DNA of 64,000 nt from Gammaproteobacteria bacterium (GCA_015492075.1 WGFU01000019.1:1-64000); one strand, 5' to 3'. Shown: positions 8,552-19,601, counted from the first letter of the stretch. Notes: generated by a model not told the origin, from the sequence alone. Made by a program: numbers and translations.

Positions 8552-11500
8552 TTATTTTTCAGACAAGCACTCAATTAATTGCGTAACACAGCTGAAACGC
8601 GCCTCTTCGTCTTCCATATTGTCTTTGAAGCGCAATGTCCCGGGACCATCCATTCGATAATTTCCGTTAGAGGACTGCATTAACTTGATAATCGCCATTG
8701 GGTCAATATCAGGTTCAGGGTTGAACAAAACGCGTCCGCTGCTGGCACCTGCTTCTATCTTACGAATGCCCAACAATTCAGCCTTGATTTTGATCTCACT
8801 AATACGAAATAGCGTTTTTGCGCTATGCGGCAGCAAGCCAAAACGATCAATCATTTCGACCTGTAGCTCATAAAGAGCCTCGGCGCTATTGGCATTGGCT
8901 ATTCGTTTATACATGACCAAACGGGTGTGAACATCTGGCAAATAATCTTCTGGTATCAAGGCAGGAAGGCGTAAGTCAATTTCACTGCCGTGCTTCAGTG
9001 GCTTGTCGAAGTCTGGCGTTTTACCCGATTTAAGGTCATTCACCGCACGTTCGAGCAGCTGTGAGTACATCGAGAAGCCGATTTCCTGGATTTGTCCACT
9101 TTGTTCGCTGCCGAGCAATTCCCCGGCGCCACGAATTTCAAGATCATGGGTCGCCAGGGTAAACCCAGCGCCAAGCTCTTCCAGCGATTCAATCGCCTCC
9201 AGTCGTTTTTGTGCGTCTGGCGTAAGGGCTGATTTCGATGGTACTAAAAGGTAGGCATAGGCGCGATGATGTGAGCGACCGACGCGACCACGTAATTGGT
9301 ATAACTGAGCCAGGCCAAAGCGATCTGCGCGATGGATGATAATGGTATTGGCACTGGGAACGTCAATACCCGTTTCGATAATGGTGGTGCAAACCAGCAC
9401 ATGAAAACGCTGGTGGTAAAAATCGAGCATGACTTTTTCTAATTCGCGCTCGCGCATTTGTCCGTGTGCTACTTCAACTTCTGCTTCAGGTAGCAGCGCT
9501 CTAACCTGGTGTGCCACGCGCTCAATGTCTTCTACTTTATTGTGGACGAAATAGATTTGGCCGCCGCGTTTTATTTCGCGCCACATGGCCTCGCGCAAAA
9601 GCTGACTATTCCATTCACTGACAAAGGTTTTTATGGCTACACGTTGTTTCGGCGGTGTGGCGATAATCGATAGATCGCGCATACCAGCCAAAGACATATT
9701 GAGCGTGCGTGGGATCGGTGTTGCGGTTAGCGTGAGAACATCGACCTCGGATCGCAATGCCTTGAAGCGTTCTTTCTGACGCACACCAAAGCGATGTTCC
9801 TCATCGATAATCACTAAACCAAGCTGCTTGAACTTGATCGATTCCTGTAACAGTTTATGGGTACCAATAACAATATCGACAGTGCCGTTGGCAAGGCCCT
9901 CAATAATTGAGGCATGGTGTTTGGTGCCAAAGCGTGACAGTACCTCAATGCGTAACGGTGTGTCAGCAAAGCGATCACAGAAATTTTGATAATGCTGTTG
10001 TGCCAGTAAGGTTGTTGGCACCAGTACCGCTACTTGATGATGGCCATGGGTTGCCATAAATGCTGCACGCATGGCCACTTCGGTTTTACCAAAGCCAACA
10101 TCACCACAGACCAAGCGGTCCATAGGCTGCGAAGAGACCATATCATTAATCACAGCATCAATAGCACTGGCCTGGTCAGGTGTTTCCTCAAATGGGAAAG
10201 CACTGGAAAAAGCCGCATAAGCATCATCTGGTGCGGGAAAGGCATGGCCTATGCGCGCCGCACGTCGTGCATAGACGTCGAGCAGCTCGGCCGCAACATC
10301 ACAGGCACGTTGCGCTGCTTTTTTCTTTGCTTTTTGCCATTGTTCGGTGCCAAGCTTATGTAGCGGGGCATTTTCAGCTGAGGTGCCACTGTAGCGACTG
10401 ACCAAGTTTAATGCCGATACGGGGACATAAAGTTTATCTGCATCAGCGTACTCAAGGAGTAAAAACTCCGTCGTTACTCCGCCGATGGTTAGCGTTTGTA
10501 GCCCGCGATAGCGACCGACACCATGATCTTCATGGACCACAGGTGTGCCGATCTGAAGCTCGGACAGGCTCTTGATGACGGCGTCGCTATCACGTGATCG
10601 TTCCTTGCGACGACGCTTTTGCAGCACCTGTTCACCAAAAAGCTGTGGCTCGGTGATGACGGCTAACGCAGGGTTGCGTAACATCGCCCCGTGTTCCAGT
10701 GGCGCAACGGTAATACTTACGCGGCTATCGCTTTGACAGAATTGCGCCCAGTTTTCCACTGCAGAAGGAAAAATATCATGGCGATGCAGCAGTTCCAGCA
10801 TGGCCTCACGTCGACCGGCACTTTCCGCGACGAAAAGAATGCGGCCGTTAAAACCATGTATAAAGGTTTTCAGGGCGCGTTCGGGCTGCTCGTCACGGTG
10901 ATTGAAATAAAGCTTCGGCGGTGACTGCGTCAGATAGTTCAGCGCATTGTCAGCAGTTTGCTTGACAGCTTTTAGGTTCAGGCGGGCCAGACTGCGACAT
11001 TGTTGCTGCAAACTGTCTGGAGGCAAAAACAATTTTTCAGGTGATAACACGGGCCGTTGAATATCGTGGCACACTTGTTGGTAGCGTTCGTTTACCTCCT
11101 GCCAGAATTCCATCGCTGCCGCTTCACAGCCATCGAGCTCTATATACAGACTGTTAGCGGGCAAATAGTTAAACAGCGTGGCGGTTTCTTCAAAGAACAA
11201 GGGCAGGTAATATTCGATACCGGATGGCGCGTTACCCTGGCTGACCTCGCGATATATAACGGTTTCACTGGCATTGCCTTCGAATTCGTTACGGTAGCGC
11301 TGACGAAAACGCGTGATGCCATTCTCATCGAGCGGAAATTCGCGAGCAGGTAGCAAACGTAGTTGCTCGAAAGTTTGATCGGAGCGTTGGTCTTCAGGAC
11401 TAAAACTGCGAATGCTTTCTATTTCATCGTCAAATAAATCGATACGGTAGGGCTGGTTGCTGCCCATGGGAAACAAATCAACGAGACTGCCGCGCACAGC

Positions 11501-12022
11501 GAATTCACCATGTTCCATCACCTGTGATACACAGCGATAGCCGGATTTTTCAAAACGCATACGCATTTTTTCGATATCGAATTGTTGGCCAACATTGAGA
11601 ATAAGGCTGTTGGCATTAAGATAGCTGCGTGGGGGCAGTCGCTGTAACAAGGTGGAGATAGGTACGATAACGATGTTTTGTTTGGCTTGAGGAAGCTGGC
11701 AGAGTGTAGTTAGTCGTTCAGAGACAATATCCTGATGAGGAGAAAAGGCATCGTAAGGCAGTGTCTCCCAGTCTGCAAATAGATGGCTTGGAATTGTTCT
11801 ATTGTAAAAACGTACTTCATCCAACAAACGGTAAGCACTGCGCGCATCGGGGGTGACGACGATAACAGCGGATGAATGTTGTTGCGCAATGGTGCTGATC
11901 AGTAGGCCTGTGGCACTGCCGTAAAGTTGTCCACACTGTAATTCTGTTCCGGCATCCGCAATGGTGGGAAGCAAAATATTAGGTTCGGGATTGTTTTCCC
12001 GGGAAATTAATGCAGAGGCCAT
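8552..12022 (-). CDS. mfd: Transcription-repair coupling factor
   Basis: ATP-dependent DNA translocase that removes RNA polymerase stalled at lesions and recruits UvrA. 1156 residues from ATG at 12022 (MASALISRENN). A longer frame to 12073 would run into the smr gene and add a non-family leader. Seen in order: an N-terminal UvrB-like module, the RNA-polymerase-interaction domain at GTPVVHEDHGVGRYRGLQTL, Walker A GDVGFGKTEVA, Walker B IIDEEHRFG, the motif TATPIPRTLNMS, the translocation motif with FGLAQLYQLRGRVGRS, and a C-terminal UvrA-contact domain. Length matches E. coli Mfd (1148). It begins 4 bp after the smr stop, so the two probably share a transcript. Along with csiV this order is known in Pseudomonas. 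Confidence 0.96.
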   Translation of the reverse strand: MASALISRENNPEPNILLPTIADAGTELQCGQLYGSATGLLISTIAQQHSSAVIVVTPDARSAYRLLDEVRFYNRTIPSHLFADWETLPYDAFSPHQDIVSERLTTLCQLPQAKQNIVIVPISTLLQRLPPRSYLNANSLILNVGQQFDIEKMRMRFEKSGYRCVSQVMEHGEFAVRGSLVDLFPMGSNQPYRIDLFDDEIESIRSFSPEDQRSDQTFEQLRLLPAREFPLDENGITRFRQRYRNEFEGNASETVIYREVSQGNAPSGIEYYLPLFFEETATLFNYLPANSLYIELDGCEAAAMEFWQEVNERYQQVCHDIQRPVLSPEKLFLPPDSLQQQCRSLARLNLKAVKQTADNALNYLTQSPPKLYFNHRDEQPERALKTFIHGFNGRILFVAESAGRREAMLELLHRHDIFPSAVENWAQFCQSDSRVSITVAPLEHGAMLRNPALAVITEPQLFGEQVLQKRRRKERSRDSDAVIKSLSELQIGTPVVHEDHGVGRYRGLQTLTIGGVTTEFLLLEYADADKLYVPVSALNLVSRYSGTSAENAPLHKLGTEQWQKAKKKAAQRACDVAAELLDVYARRAARIGHAFPAPDDAYAAFSSAFPFEETPDQASAIDAVINDMVSSQPMDRLVCGDVGFGKTEVAMRAAFMATHGHHQVAVLVPTTLLAQQHYQNFCDRFADTPLRIEVLSRFGTKHHASIIEGLANGTVDIVIGTHKLLQESIKFKQLGLVIIDEEHRFGVRQKERFKALRSEVDVLTLTATPIPRTLNMSLAGMRDLSIIATPPKQRVAIKTFVSEWNSQLLREAMWREIKRGGQIYFVHNKVEDIERVAHQVRALLPEAEVEVAHGQMRERELEKVMLDFYHQRFHVLVCTTIIETGIDVPSANTIIIHRADRFGLAQLYQLRGRVGRSHHRAYAYLLVPSKSALTPDAQKRLEAIESLEELGAGFTLATHDLEIRGAGELLGSEQSGQIQEIGFSMYSQLLERAVNDLKSGKTPDFDKPLKHGSEIDLRLPALIPEDYLPDVHTRLVMYKRIANANSAEALYELQVEMIDRFGLLPHSAKTLFRISEIKIKAELLGIRKIEAGASSGRVLFNPEPDIDPMAIIKLMQSSNGNYRMDGPGTLRFKDNMEDEEARFSCVTQLIECLSEK

Positions 12023-12026
12023 AGTG

Positions 12027-12569
12027 TCAGCGTTTTTGCTTGAGCAAGACGTAAACAGCGCCAGTGCCACCATCGATTTGTCGTGCTGAGTTAAAGGCCA
12101 CTACCGCATCGGAGCGGCGTAGCCAGTGATTGATTCGTGTTTTCAGTACTGGTTGTTGGTTACGTGAACGATAGCCTTTACCATGAATGATCTTGACACA
12201 GCGTTTACTACTAACTTGGGCCTGATAAAGAAATTTGGCCAATACCGGCTTCGCTATGGCGACAGTCATACCATGCATGTCAAGTTCGGCTTCAATTGCA
12301 TATTGGCCACGCCGCAGTTTGCGCATAATACTCTGTTGCACACCAGTGCGCGCATAAGATAATGCCTCTTCAGTATCGGCTTCTATGTGTTCTGGATCAA
12401 AATCAGCAGAAAACATGTCTTCAAGGACTTGCTGCTCGTCTTGCCAGCGTTGCTTCGGTAGTGGCCTCGGTTTCGCGACCGGATGAATAATACGATTGGT
12501 CTTAATGCGTTTTACAGGACCGATAGCATTGCGAAATAATGAGGTGTCGGGGTCGTCGGAAGAGGTCAT
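12027..12569 (-). CDS. Smr-domain protein (SmrA-like)
   Basis: 180 residues. The C-terminal half is an Smr (small MutS-related) domain: LDMHGMTV (about residues 96-103), KIIHGKGYRS (about residues 125-134), and GGTGAVYVLLK at the end, all signature segments of Smr nucleases. The N-terminal half is charged, with Arg/Pro-rich sequence (KPRPLPKQRW) and a region rich in acidic residues, as in the proteobacterial SmrA/YdaL group. Smr proteins nick or cleave nucleic acid, but the cellular role of this subgroup is not established. The stop lies 4 bp before the mfd start, so the two are probably co-transcribed. Confidence 0.88.
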   Translation of the reverse strand: MTSSDDPDTSLFRNAIGPVKRIKTNRIIHPVAKPRPLPKQRWQDEQQVLEDMFSADFDPEHIEADTEEALSYARTGVQQSIMRKLRRGQYAIEAELDMHGMTVAIAKPVLAKFLYQAQVSSKRCVKIIHGKGYRSRNQQPVLKTRINHWLRRSDAVVAFNSARQIDGGTGAVYVLLKQKR

Positions 12570-12732
12570 GGGTTTAGAGTATCTGCTTTGTTAATTCGCG
12601 CACGCTATTCTATGCGTATCGCAAATAATTATCACTTGAAATCACTGTCATTTATATAGCCATATAGAAATTAAGTTAATTTGGAGAGTGCCGATAGTAC
12701 AATTATCGAAAATAACACGGGAGAGTGAAAAA

Positions 12733-13152
12733 GTGGAATTTCAAGAGATTAGAACAAGCATGGGTCGAGCGATTACTCATGGCGATGTATTCGGTCGTTT
12801 TTACGATATTTTTCTCGACAGCAACCCAAGGATTCGTCCCATGTTCAGCGATGTAGATATGGAAAAACAAAAAGCCTTACTACGGCAGGGGGTCAATTTG
12901 GCTCTTATGTTTGCTGAAGGGCGCGCTATAGGTCGATCGGCGATGGATCGCTTACGCAATAGTCACAGCAAGTCGAATATTGGTATAGAACCATCGATGT
13001 ACCGTTATTGGCTGGATAGTTTCATGAAAGCATTGTCCGAGCTGGATCCGGATTTTGATGCCAATCTGGAAAAACAATGGCGCGCAGCGCTGGGCAAGGC
13101 GATAAATCACATTGCGGGCGGTTACGATGAGGCAAGCACCAAGTCAGCCTAA
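12733..13152 (+). CDS. Single-domain bacterial globin
   Basis: About 139 residues from GTG 12733, chosen because GGGAGAG lies 7 bases upstream; a GTG at 12688 would add 15 residues. The sequence fits the globin fold: FYDIFLDSNPRIRPMF (B-C-D region), DMEKQKALLRQGVNLALMFA (E helix), LRNSHSKSNIGIEPSMYRYW, where the His is the expected proximal (F8) haem ligand, and an H-helix region (FDANLEKQWRAALGKAI). It probably binds haem and O2 or NO in the cytoplasm; whether it is a sensor, store or NO dioxygenase partner cannot be told. No reductase gene is adjacent. tRNA-Asn follows on the other strand. Confidence 0.8.
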   Translation: MEFQEIRTSMGRAITHGDVFGRFYDIFLDSNPRIRPMFSDVDMEKQKALLRQGVNLALMFAEGRAIGRSAMDRLRNSHSKSNIGIEPSMYRYWLDSFMKALSELDPDFDANLEKQWRAALGKAINHIAGGYDEASTKSA

Positions 13153-13203
13153 TGTGTTTGATTGGGTAGTAGCAAACGGGTCGATATTTACTGCTTTCTT
13201 AAT

Positions 13204-13279
13204 TGGCTCCCCGGGACGGACTCGAACCGCCGACAAAGTGATTAACAGTCACCTACTCTACCAACTGAGTTACCGGGGA
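13204..13279 (-). tRNA. tRNA-Asn (GTT)
   Basis: On the minus strand the sequence folds as a complete cloverleaf: acceptor TCCCCGG with CCGGGGA, D-arm with AGTTGGTAGAG, anticodon loop CTGTTAA (anticodon GTT), T-arm GGTTCGAGTCC, and encoded CCA. Confidence 0.95.
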
Positions 13280-13365
13280 ATTACGCTGGAAAGCGCGATA
13301 GTTTAGCGATGCGCTCTATAGCGGTCAATAGCCTTGGGGGGGAATTAGTCTTGATATAGGCTAAA

Positions 13366-13911
13366 TTAGCCTAGACAGTTTATTTCTCGACCGTTGGCTT
13401 GACGTGATGCGGTACGCAGGCGGCCTGTGTTAGACAGAATGAGCGCGCGTTTATAATTGCCGTGAGTTTTGTGACAGAAACTGAAGGTGCCGTTGTATTG
13501 CGTTGAGCCAGTGGCCTGGAAGCGGATGTAGTTGTCGACGGGGCGGCCGTTATAGCGAATAAGGGTTTGCTCAGCGAATGCATTTTTACGACGTATTATC
13601 GATTCTCCATGGTCGCGGCGGCGGTTGCCGTCACGATCATGGTAAATCATCCACCCCTGTTGCCAGCGGTCGCCCTTGTTGCAATTTACACCATCGTTAG
13701 TGATGCAAATGACGATTTCTGTGCCGCTTTTTATTGCCTCGCTACGCGCAAAATTCATGTCATTAACCAGCGTATTGATGGCTGTTATCAATTGATTGCG
13801 CTGGATCAGGCTGCCAAAGCCAATACTGAGGGTAACAAGAACGGCGGCAATAGCCAATGTAGCCATCAGCTCGATTAGGGTAAACCCTCGGGCACGTTGA
13901 AGGATATCCAT
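13366..13911 (-). CDS. GspH/FimT-family pseudopilin
   Basis: 181 residues beginning MDILQRARGFTLIELMATL, a class III (type IV prepilin) signal: cleavage after Gly9 before Phe, with Glu at +5 and a following hydrophobic helix. Residues about 40-170 match the GspH/FimT domain, with a four-Cys pattern (ICITNDGVNC, SFCHKT, INCLG) suggesting disulfides. FimT proteins are minor pilins; some bind DNA during natural transformation. No other pilus gene is adjacent, so it is an orphan gene of the kind often found in gammaproteobacteria. A function in pilus assembly or DNA uptake is inference. Confidence 0.85.
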   Translation of the reverse strand: MDILQRARGFTLIELMATLAIAAVLVTLSIGFGSLIQRNQLITAINTLVNDMNFARSEAIKSGTEIVICITNDGVNCNKGDRWQQGWMIYHDRDGNRRRDHGESIIRRKNAFAEQTLIRYNGRPVDNYIRFQATGSTQYNGTFSFCHKTHGNYKRALILSNTGRLRTASRQANGREINCLG

Positions 13912-14051
13912 ATCACTTCCCGGTTTGGATTGTCGGTCTTGATTTGGCAGCCATCCTGGCCGCCCAGTTCATTATTACAGGTTTAGCCGGCTAACAAAGC
14001 CGGTAGAGTGTGATAGATGATGTAGGTTTTTGCCTATTTATCAGCGGCTCC

Positions 14052-15236
14052 TTAGTTAAAGCGTTTGGCGATGCGCGCTAAGGCGTCTTTTAAGGTCGAC
14101 AGGTCGGTGGCAAAGGATAAGCGCATATAACCGGGTGCACCAAAGACACTACCCGGTACCAAGGCGACGCCCAGCTCACTGATCAGATAATCAGCCAGCG
14201 CCACATCATCATTGACGCCATCTACCGCATCAATCAGTCCCTGCACACTGGGAAAGGCATAGAAAGAGCCTGTGGACTGAATGCAGTGTATGCCGCGAAT
14301 GGAATTAAGCATGGCAACGACATAGTCGTGCCGTTCCTTAAATGCCTTAACCATTATGCCCAGCTCACCGCTGGAGCAGTTGAGCGCGGCAGTAGCAGCG
14401 GCCTGAGAGATCGAGCTTGGGTTGGAAGTGCTTTGTGACTGGATCGTTTTCATTGCGTCAATGAGTTCTTTTGGCCCAGCGGCATAGCCAATGCGCCAAC
14501 CGGTCATGGCATAGGCCTTGGACACACCGTTGATGACGACCGAGCGATCGATCAGTTCAGAGCAAACGTTGACGATATTACAAAATGGCTGGTCTGCCCA
14601 AAAGATATGTTCGTAGATATCGTCGCTGAGAATAACGACTTTTGGATAGTCGAGTAAAACCTCTGCCAATGCGCGTAACTCGGATCGACTGTAGACCGAC
14701 CCGGTGGGATTGCTGGGGCTGTTAAGTATGAGCAAGCGTGTGGCATTAGTCAGCGCGCCCTTTAACTCTTTTGGCGTGATTTTGAATTGTTGCTCAATCT
14801 CGGTGTGGATAATAACGGGTGTGCCATCGGCCAGTTGCACCATATCAGGATACGAGACCCAGTAAGGGGCTGGAATAATGACTTCATCACCGCAGTCCAG
14901 TAGTGCTTGGCATACATTATAGATGCTGTGTTTAGCGCCCACCGAGACGAGAATTTGATCTGGCTTATACGATAGTTGGTTTTCACGTTGAAACTTATCA
15001 CAAATAGCCTGGCGTAGCTCGATCGTGCCAGCGACGGCTGTGTACTTCGTCATCCCCGCATTGATTGCGTCAATAGCGGCCTGCTTGGCAATCTGCGGGG
15101 TGTCGAAATCAGGTTCGCCGGCGCCAAGGCCAATCACATCCTCGCCTGCGGCTTTAAGGGCATTGGCTTTGGCAGTAATAGCGAGGGTTGGTGAGGGTTT
15201 GATCTTCTGCGTGCGGTGCGCGAGCTTGATGGTCAT
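14052..15236 (-). CDS. aspC: Aspartate aminotransferase, class I (Iγ-type)
   Basis: Pyridoxal-phosphate enzyme interconverting aspartate and 2-oxoglutarate with oxaloacetate and glutamate. 394 residues. Family marks: GLGAGEPDFDTP near the N-terminus, NSPSNPTG (about residues 171-178, containing the conserved Asn), SDDIYEHIF, and VSKAYAMTGWRIGY with the PLP-binding Lys near residue 239. Near the C-terminus LVPGSVFGAPGYMRLSFA carries the substrate-carboxylate Arg. Sequence resembles the Thermus/Rhizobium class (AspC/AspB, also called AatA) rather than E. coli AspC. A prephenate transaminase side activity is possible in this class. Divergent from uvrB with about 100 bp between the starts. Confidence 0.9.
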   Translation of the reverse strand: MTIKLAHRTQKIKPSPTLAITAKANALKAAGEDVIGLGAGEPDFDTPQIAKQAAIDAINAGMTKYTAVAGTIELRQAICDKFQRENQLSYKPDQILVSVGAKHSIYNVCQALLDCGDEVIIPAPYWVSYPDMVQLADGTPVIIHTEIEQQFKITPKELKGALTNATRLLILNSPSNPTGSVYSRSELRALAEVLLDYPKVVILSDDIYEHIFWADQPFCNIVNVCSELIDRSVVINGVSKAYAMTGWRIGYAAGPKELIDAMKTIQSQSTSNPSSISQAAATAALNCSSGELGIMVKAFKERHDYVVAMLNSIRGIHCIQSTGSFYAFPSVQGLIDAVDGVNDDVALADYLISELGVALVPGSVFGAPGYMRLSFATDLSTLKDALARIAKRFN

Positions 15237-15339
15237 CTGAGTGGGCTACAAGGCTGGGTTTCGTTATGAATTTATCGGAAACGGTTGTTGTCAATAATAG
15301 CTTACATAATAATGCATGAATTGAAATGCGCAACAGTAG

Positions 15340-17409
15340 TTGATGATGGTAGTACAGAGTAAAACAAAACCGCGGCACAGCAAACGCTTTGAACTGGTCT
15401 CAAAATTCTCGCCCGCGGGCGATCAACCAGCGGCGATAAAACAGCTTGCAGAGGGCTTGAACGATGGTTTGGCCAGGCAAACCTTATTGGGTGTTACCGG
15501 ATCAGGTAAGACGTTTAGCATTGCCAAAGTGATCGAAACGGTGCAACGGCCAACCATGATACTGGCGCCAAACAAAACCTTGGCAGCTCAGCTTTACGGC
15601 GAAATGCGTGAGTTTTTCCCCAACAATTCGGTTGAATACTTCGTTTCTTACTACGATTATTACCAGCCCGAGGCCTATGTGCCAGCCTCTGACACCTTTA
15701 TTGAAAAAGATGCCTCGATTAATGAACACATCGAGCAAATGCGTTTATCTGCCACCAAGGCCATTATGGAACGCCAAGACACCATTATCGTGGCGTCGGT
15801 ATCGTCGATATATGGTCTGGGTGACCCCAAAGCCTATTTGAGTATGGTGTTACACCTTGTCCGTGGTGACATGATTGAACGGAGCACCATTTTGCGCCGC
15901 CTGGCGGAGTTGCAATATAAACGCAACGATACCGACCTCTATCGCGCCACTTATCGCGCACGTGGCGATGTCATCGATATTTTTCCAGCAGAGTCTGATA
16001 GTGAAGCCATACGTATCAGTATGTTCGATGATGAGATCGAGTCATTAGCATGGTTTGATCCACTGACGGGTGAGATCTTGCGTAAAGTACCTCGCCTGAC
16101 GATTTATCCCAAGTCGCATTACGTCACGCCACGCGAACGCCTGCTTGAAGCCATCGAGCACATTAAAGACGAGTTGCTCGAACGGCTGGGGCAATTGCGC
16201 GACAATAATAAGTTGGTTGAAGCCCAGCGGCTGGAGCAACGCACGATCTTTGATATCGAGATGATACGAGAGCTGGGCTATTGCTCTGGTATCGAGAACT
16301 ATTCACGTTATTTGTCTGGCCGCAACCCCGGTGAACCGCCGCCAACCTTGTTTGATTATCTACCGGGTGATGCCTTGTTAGTCATCGACGAAAGTCACGT
16401 GACGGTGCCGCAATTGGGCGCCATGTACAAAGGCGATCGAGCACGTAAAGAAAACCTGGTTGAGTATGGTTTTCGTTTGCCATCGGCCTTGGATAATCGC
16501 CCCATGATGTTCGAAGAGTTCGAGAAGCTGTCGCCGCAAACCATTTATGTTTCAGCCACCCCTGGGCCTTATGAGCAAGAGCATGCTGAGGATGTTGCTG
16601 AGCAGCTGGTGCGTCCAACCGGCCTGGTCGACCCTGAAATCGAGATCAGGTCCGTCGCGACGCAGGTGGATGATGTCATGTCTGAAGCCAATAAACGTGC
16701 AGCGATAGGCGAGCGTGTGCTAATCACGACGCTGACCAAGCGCATGTCGGAAGACCTGACGGAATACCTGAGCGAACACGGCGTGCGCGTACGTTATTTG
16801 CATTCCGATATCGACACGGTTGAACGTGTCGAAATCATTCGTGATCTGCGCCTGGGTAAATTCGATGTGTTAATTGGCATTAACTTGCTGCGGGAAGGTT
16901 TGGATATCCCGGAAGTGTCACTGGTAGCTATTCTTGACGCTGACAAAGAAGGTTTTCTTCGCTCAGAGCGATCATTGATTCAGACCATTGGTCGTGCTGC
17001 GCGCAACCTCAATGGCCGCGCCATACTCTATGCCGACCGTATCACCGGCTCCATGAAACGCGCGATAGATGAAACCGAGCGCCGCCGCAATAAACAGATT
17101 CAGTTTAATATTGACCATGGTATTACTGCCAAAGGGATTGAGAAATCAATCACCGATATTATGGAGGCGGCTTATCCCGGTGCACCTTTATCGCCTAAAA
17201 ACTATGCCAAGGTGGCAGAAGATATGCTCGAATACGGCGATTTGGGCAGTGATAAGCTCAACCATAAAATCAAAGAGCTCGAGAAGAAAATGTTCAAACA
17301 CGCACAAGAGCTTGAGTTTGAGCAGGCCGCCAAGATACGTGATCAAATTCGCAAGATCGAAGAACGTGCTATGGGCATGCCGGAATTGCAGATTATTAAT
17401 CGTAAATAG
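15340..17409 (+). CDS. uvrB: Excinuclease ABC subunit B
   Basis: DNA-damage verification helicase of nucleotide excision repair. 689 residues. Walker [10 protein letters not shown] (about residues 50-58), the β-hairpin region [12 protein letters not shown], Walker [43 protein letters not shown], and a C-terminal UVR motif ([20 protein letters not shown]) that contacts UvrC. The frame has TTG at 15340 followed by ATG at 15343 and 15346, so the true start is probably one of the ATGs. uvrC (28.7 kb) and mfd (8.5 kb) are in the same window but not in one operon. No clear SOS box was seen in the 100-bp divergent region. Confidence 0.97.
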   Translation: MMMVVQSKTKPRHSKRFELVSKFSPAGDQPAAIKQLAEGLNDGLARQTLLGVTGSGKTFSIAKVIETVQRPTMILAPNKTLAAQLYGEMREFFPNNSVEYFVSYYDYYQPEAYVPASDTFIEKDASINEHIEQMRLSATKAIMERQDTIIVASVSSIYGLGDPKAYLSMVLHLVRGDMIERSTILRRLAELQYKRNDTDLYRATYRARGDVIDIFPAESDSEAIRISMFDDEIESLAWFDPLTGEILRKVPRLTIYPKSHYVTPRERLLEAIEHIKDELLERLGQLRDNNKLVEAQRLEQRTIFDIEMIRELGYCSGIENYSRYLSGRNPGEPPPTLFDYLPGDALLVIDESHVTVPQLGAMYKGDRARKENLVEYGFRLPSALDNRPMMFEEFEKLSPQTIYVSATPGPYEQEHAEDVAEQLVRPTGLVDPEIEIRSVATQVDDVMSEANKRAAIGERVLITTLTKRMSEDLTEYLSEHGVRVRYLHSDIDTVERVEIIRDLRLGKFDVLIGINLLREGLDIPEVSLVAILDADKEGFLRSERSLIQTIGRAARNLNGRAILYADRITGSMKRAIDETERRRNKQIQFNIDHGITAKGIEKSITDIMEAAYPGAPLSPKNYAKVAEDMLEYGDLGSDKLNHKIKELEKKMFKHAQELEFEQAAKIRDQIRKIEERAMGMPELQIINRK

Positions 17410-17472
17410 CGCCGTTTATTCGCCCGAGTGGTTCGAAACTCCTGATTTTGTTGGAGAAAACCGCGATTGCGC

Positions 17473-17502
17473 TTGTAAGAGAGGGCGCTATTCCTGTATT
17501 CT
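17473..17502 (+). promoter_or_regulatory. Candidate promoter for tRNA-Val
   Basis: TTGTAA at 17473-17478 and TATTCT at 17497-17502 are separated by 18 bp, about 30 bp ahead of the tRNA gene. The following bases are C-rich, as in stringently controlled stable-RNA promoters. The call rests on motif match and position only. Confidence 0.45.
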
Positions 17503-17532
17503 TGCCCCCGGTTAGTCTGTCAGAGATTTTGC

Positions 17533-17610
17533 AGGCGCGTAGCTCAGCTTGGTTAGAGCACCACCTTGACATGGTGGGGGTCGTTGGTTCGAGTCCAATC
17601 GCGCCTACCA
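17533..17610 (+). tRNA. tRNA-Val (GAC)
   Basis: Complete cloverleaf: acceptor AGGCGCG pairing with CGCGCCT, D-arm GCTCAGCTTGGTTAGAGC, anticodon stem CCACC/GGTGG with anticodon GAC, T-arm GTTGGTTCGAGTCCAAT, discriminator A and encoded CCA. Lies 65 bp before thrS, the Pseudomonas order. Confidence 0.95.
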
Positions 17611-17675
17611 ACACCTATAACGGATTTCTTAAATAACATCACGTGGCCTCTCGTAAGGGTCACCACTGAGAGAGC

Positions 17676-19598
17676 ATGCCAGAAATTACACTCCCGGACG
17701 GTAGTAAGCGTCAATTTGATCATCCCGTAACAATTATGCAAGTGGCCGAGGATATAGGTCCCGGTTTAGCCAAGGCGACCATTGCCGGTCGCATTAACGG
17801 TGAGCTTGCTGATGCTTGCGTTACTATTGAAAATGACGCCACACTTGAAATCATTACCTCGAAGAGTGAAGAAGGTGTTGAGATTATTCGTCACTCCTTT
17901 GCCCATTTGATGGGACATGCGGTCAAGCAGTTGTATCCCACTGCCAAAATGGCGATAGGTCCGGTCATTGAAAATGGCTTCTATTACGATATTGATTATG
18001 AGCGCACGTTTACGCCGGAAGATATCGACGCCATCGAAAAGCGTATGAACGAGCTGATTAAAAAAGACTACGACGTTATCCGTAAAGTGGTGACGCGTGA
18101 TGAAGCGTATGAAGCTTTTAAGTCACGTGATGAAGAGTACAAAATGGAACTGGTCGAGAATATTCCTGACGGCGAGACCATAGCGCTCTATCATCACGAA
18201 GAATATACCGACATGTGTCGTGGCCCACATGTACCGAATACGCGTCATCTGCGCGCATTTAAACTTACTAAACTAGCAGGCGCGTACTGGCGTGGCGACT
18301 CAAATAATAAAATGCTGCAGCGTATTTACGGTACGGCATGGGCGGATAAAAAAGCGTTAAACGCCTATTTGCGGCAGTTAGAAGAAGCAGAAAAGCGTGA
18401 TCACCGCAAGCTCGGTAAGCAGCATGATCTGTTTCATTTGCAGGAAGAAGCGCCTGGGATGGTATTTTGGCATCCTAAAGGCTGGACGATTTACACCACT
18501 ATCCAAGAATACATGCGTAAGATTCAGCGTGATAATGGTTATCAGGAAATCAATACGCCATTGCTGGTTGATCGCACCCTATGGGAAAAGTCGGGGCACT
18601 GGGATAAATTTCGTGACGGGATGTTTACGGTTGAGTCTGAGCACCGTGACTATGCGGTCAAGCCCATGAACTGTCCTTGCCATGTCCAGGTATTTAATCA
18701 AGGCTTGCGCAGCTATCGTGATTTGCCTTTGCGACTGGCCGAGTTTGGTAGTTGCCACCGCAACGAGGTCTCTGGCACGCTGCAAGGTATTATGCGCGTA
18801 CGCGGCTTCACCCAGGATGATGCGCATATCTTTTGTACCGAGGCGCAAATTCAGGACGAGGTAGCGACCTTTATTGATCTGCTTTATTCCGTCTATGCCG
18901 ATTTTGGCTTTAATGACGTGCTCATCAAGCTTTCGACAAGGCCGGAGCAGCGCGTAGGCTCGGATGAGAACTGGGATAAGGCCGAGCAAGCCTTAACCGA
19001 TGCGCTGAATGCAAAAGAGATTGCGTTCGATATATTGCCGGGCGAAGGGGCCTTTTATGGTCCGAAGATCGAGTTCTCGTTGAAAGATTGCATTGGCCGC
19101 GTTTGGCAGTGTGGCACGATTCAAGTGGATTTTTCGATGCCTGGGCGCCTCGATGCACAGTATGTTGCCGAAGATGGTTCGAGACAAACACCGGTCATGA
19201 TTCATCGCGCCATTTTGGGTTCATTAGAGCGCTTTATCGGGATTTTGATAGAGCAGTATGCGGGAATATTTCCACTCTGGTTGGCGCCCATTCAGGCCGT
19301 TGTCATGAACATTTCGGTCAATCAGGGCGAATATGTGCGAAAAGTTGAAAAAACGCTTAAAAAACATGGGTTCAGAGTCGATTCGGACTTGAGAAATGAG
19401 AAGATCAGCTTTAAAATCCGCGAGCACACCTTGCAGCGTGTTCCATATATGCTGGTCGCAGGCGACCGCGAGATGGAAAACGATACCATCGCGGTACGAG
19501 CGCTTGACGGCAAAGACCTAGGGTCAATGCCGTTAGAGGCGTTTGTTGCAAAGATGAAAAGTGAAATTATGGCGCTTGGCCGTAATACGGAGGATTAG
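17676..19598 (+). CDS. thrS: Threonine--tRNA ligase
   Basis: Class II aminoacyl-tRNA synthetase, 640 residues. TGS domain (residues 1-61), editing domain with [14 protein letters not shown] and the distal CRGPHV motif, catalytic core with [10 protein letters not shown] (Cys zinc ligand near residue 334), [21 protein letters not shown], and the motif-3 region [16 protein letters not shown], then a C-terminal anticodon-binding domain. It heads the thrS-infC-rpmI-rplT unit. The 5' region is short; CTCTC at 17648-17652 could pair with GAGAGAG at 17668-17674 in the ribosome binding site, so feedback control at translation, as known for E. coli thrS, is possible but unproved. infC begins just after the stop. 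Confidence 0.97.
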   Translation: MPEITLPDGSKRQFDHPVTIMQVAEDIGPGLAKATIAGRINGELADACVTIENDATLEIITSKSEEGVEIIRHSFAHLMGHAVKQLYPTAKMAIGPVIENGFYYDIDYERTFTPEDIDAIEKRMNELIKKDYDVIRKVVTRDEAYEAFKSRDEEYKMELVENIPDGETIALYHHEEYTDMCRGPHVPNTRHLRAFKLTKLAGAYWRGDSNNKMLQRIYGTAWADKKALNAYLRQLEEAEKRDHRKLGKQHDLFHLQEEAPGMVFWHPKGWTIYTTIQEYMRKIQRDNGYQEINTPLLVDRTLWEKSGHWDKFRDGMFTVESEHRDYAVKPMNCPCHVQVFNQGLRSYRDLPLRLAEFGSCHRNEVSGTLQGIMRVRGFTQDDAHIFCTEAQIQDEVATFIDLLYSVYADFGFNDVLIKLSTRPEQRVGSDENWDKAEQALTDALNAKEIAFDILPGEGAFYGPKIEFSLKDCIGRVWQCGTIQVDFSMPGRLDAQYVAEDGSRQTPVMIHRAILGSLERFIGILIEQYAGIFPLWLAPIQAVVMNISVNQGEYVRKVEKTLKKHGFRVDSDLRNEKISFKIREHTLQRVPYMLVAGDREMENDTIAVRALDGKDLGSMPLEAFVAKMKSEIMALGRNTED

Positions 19599-19601
19599 AG
19601 T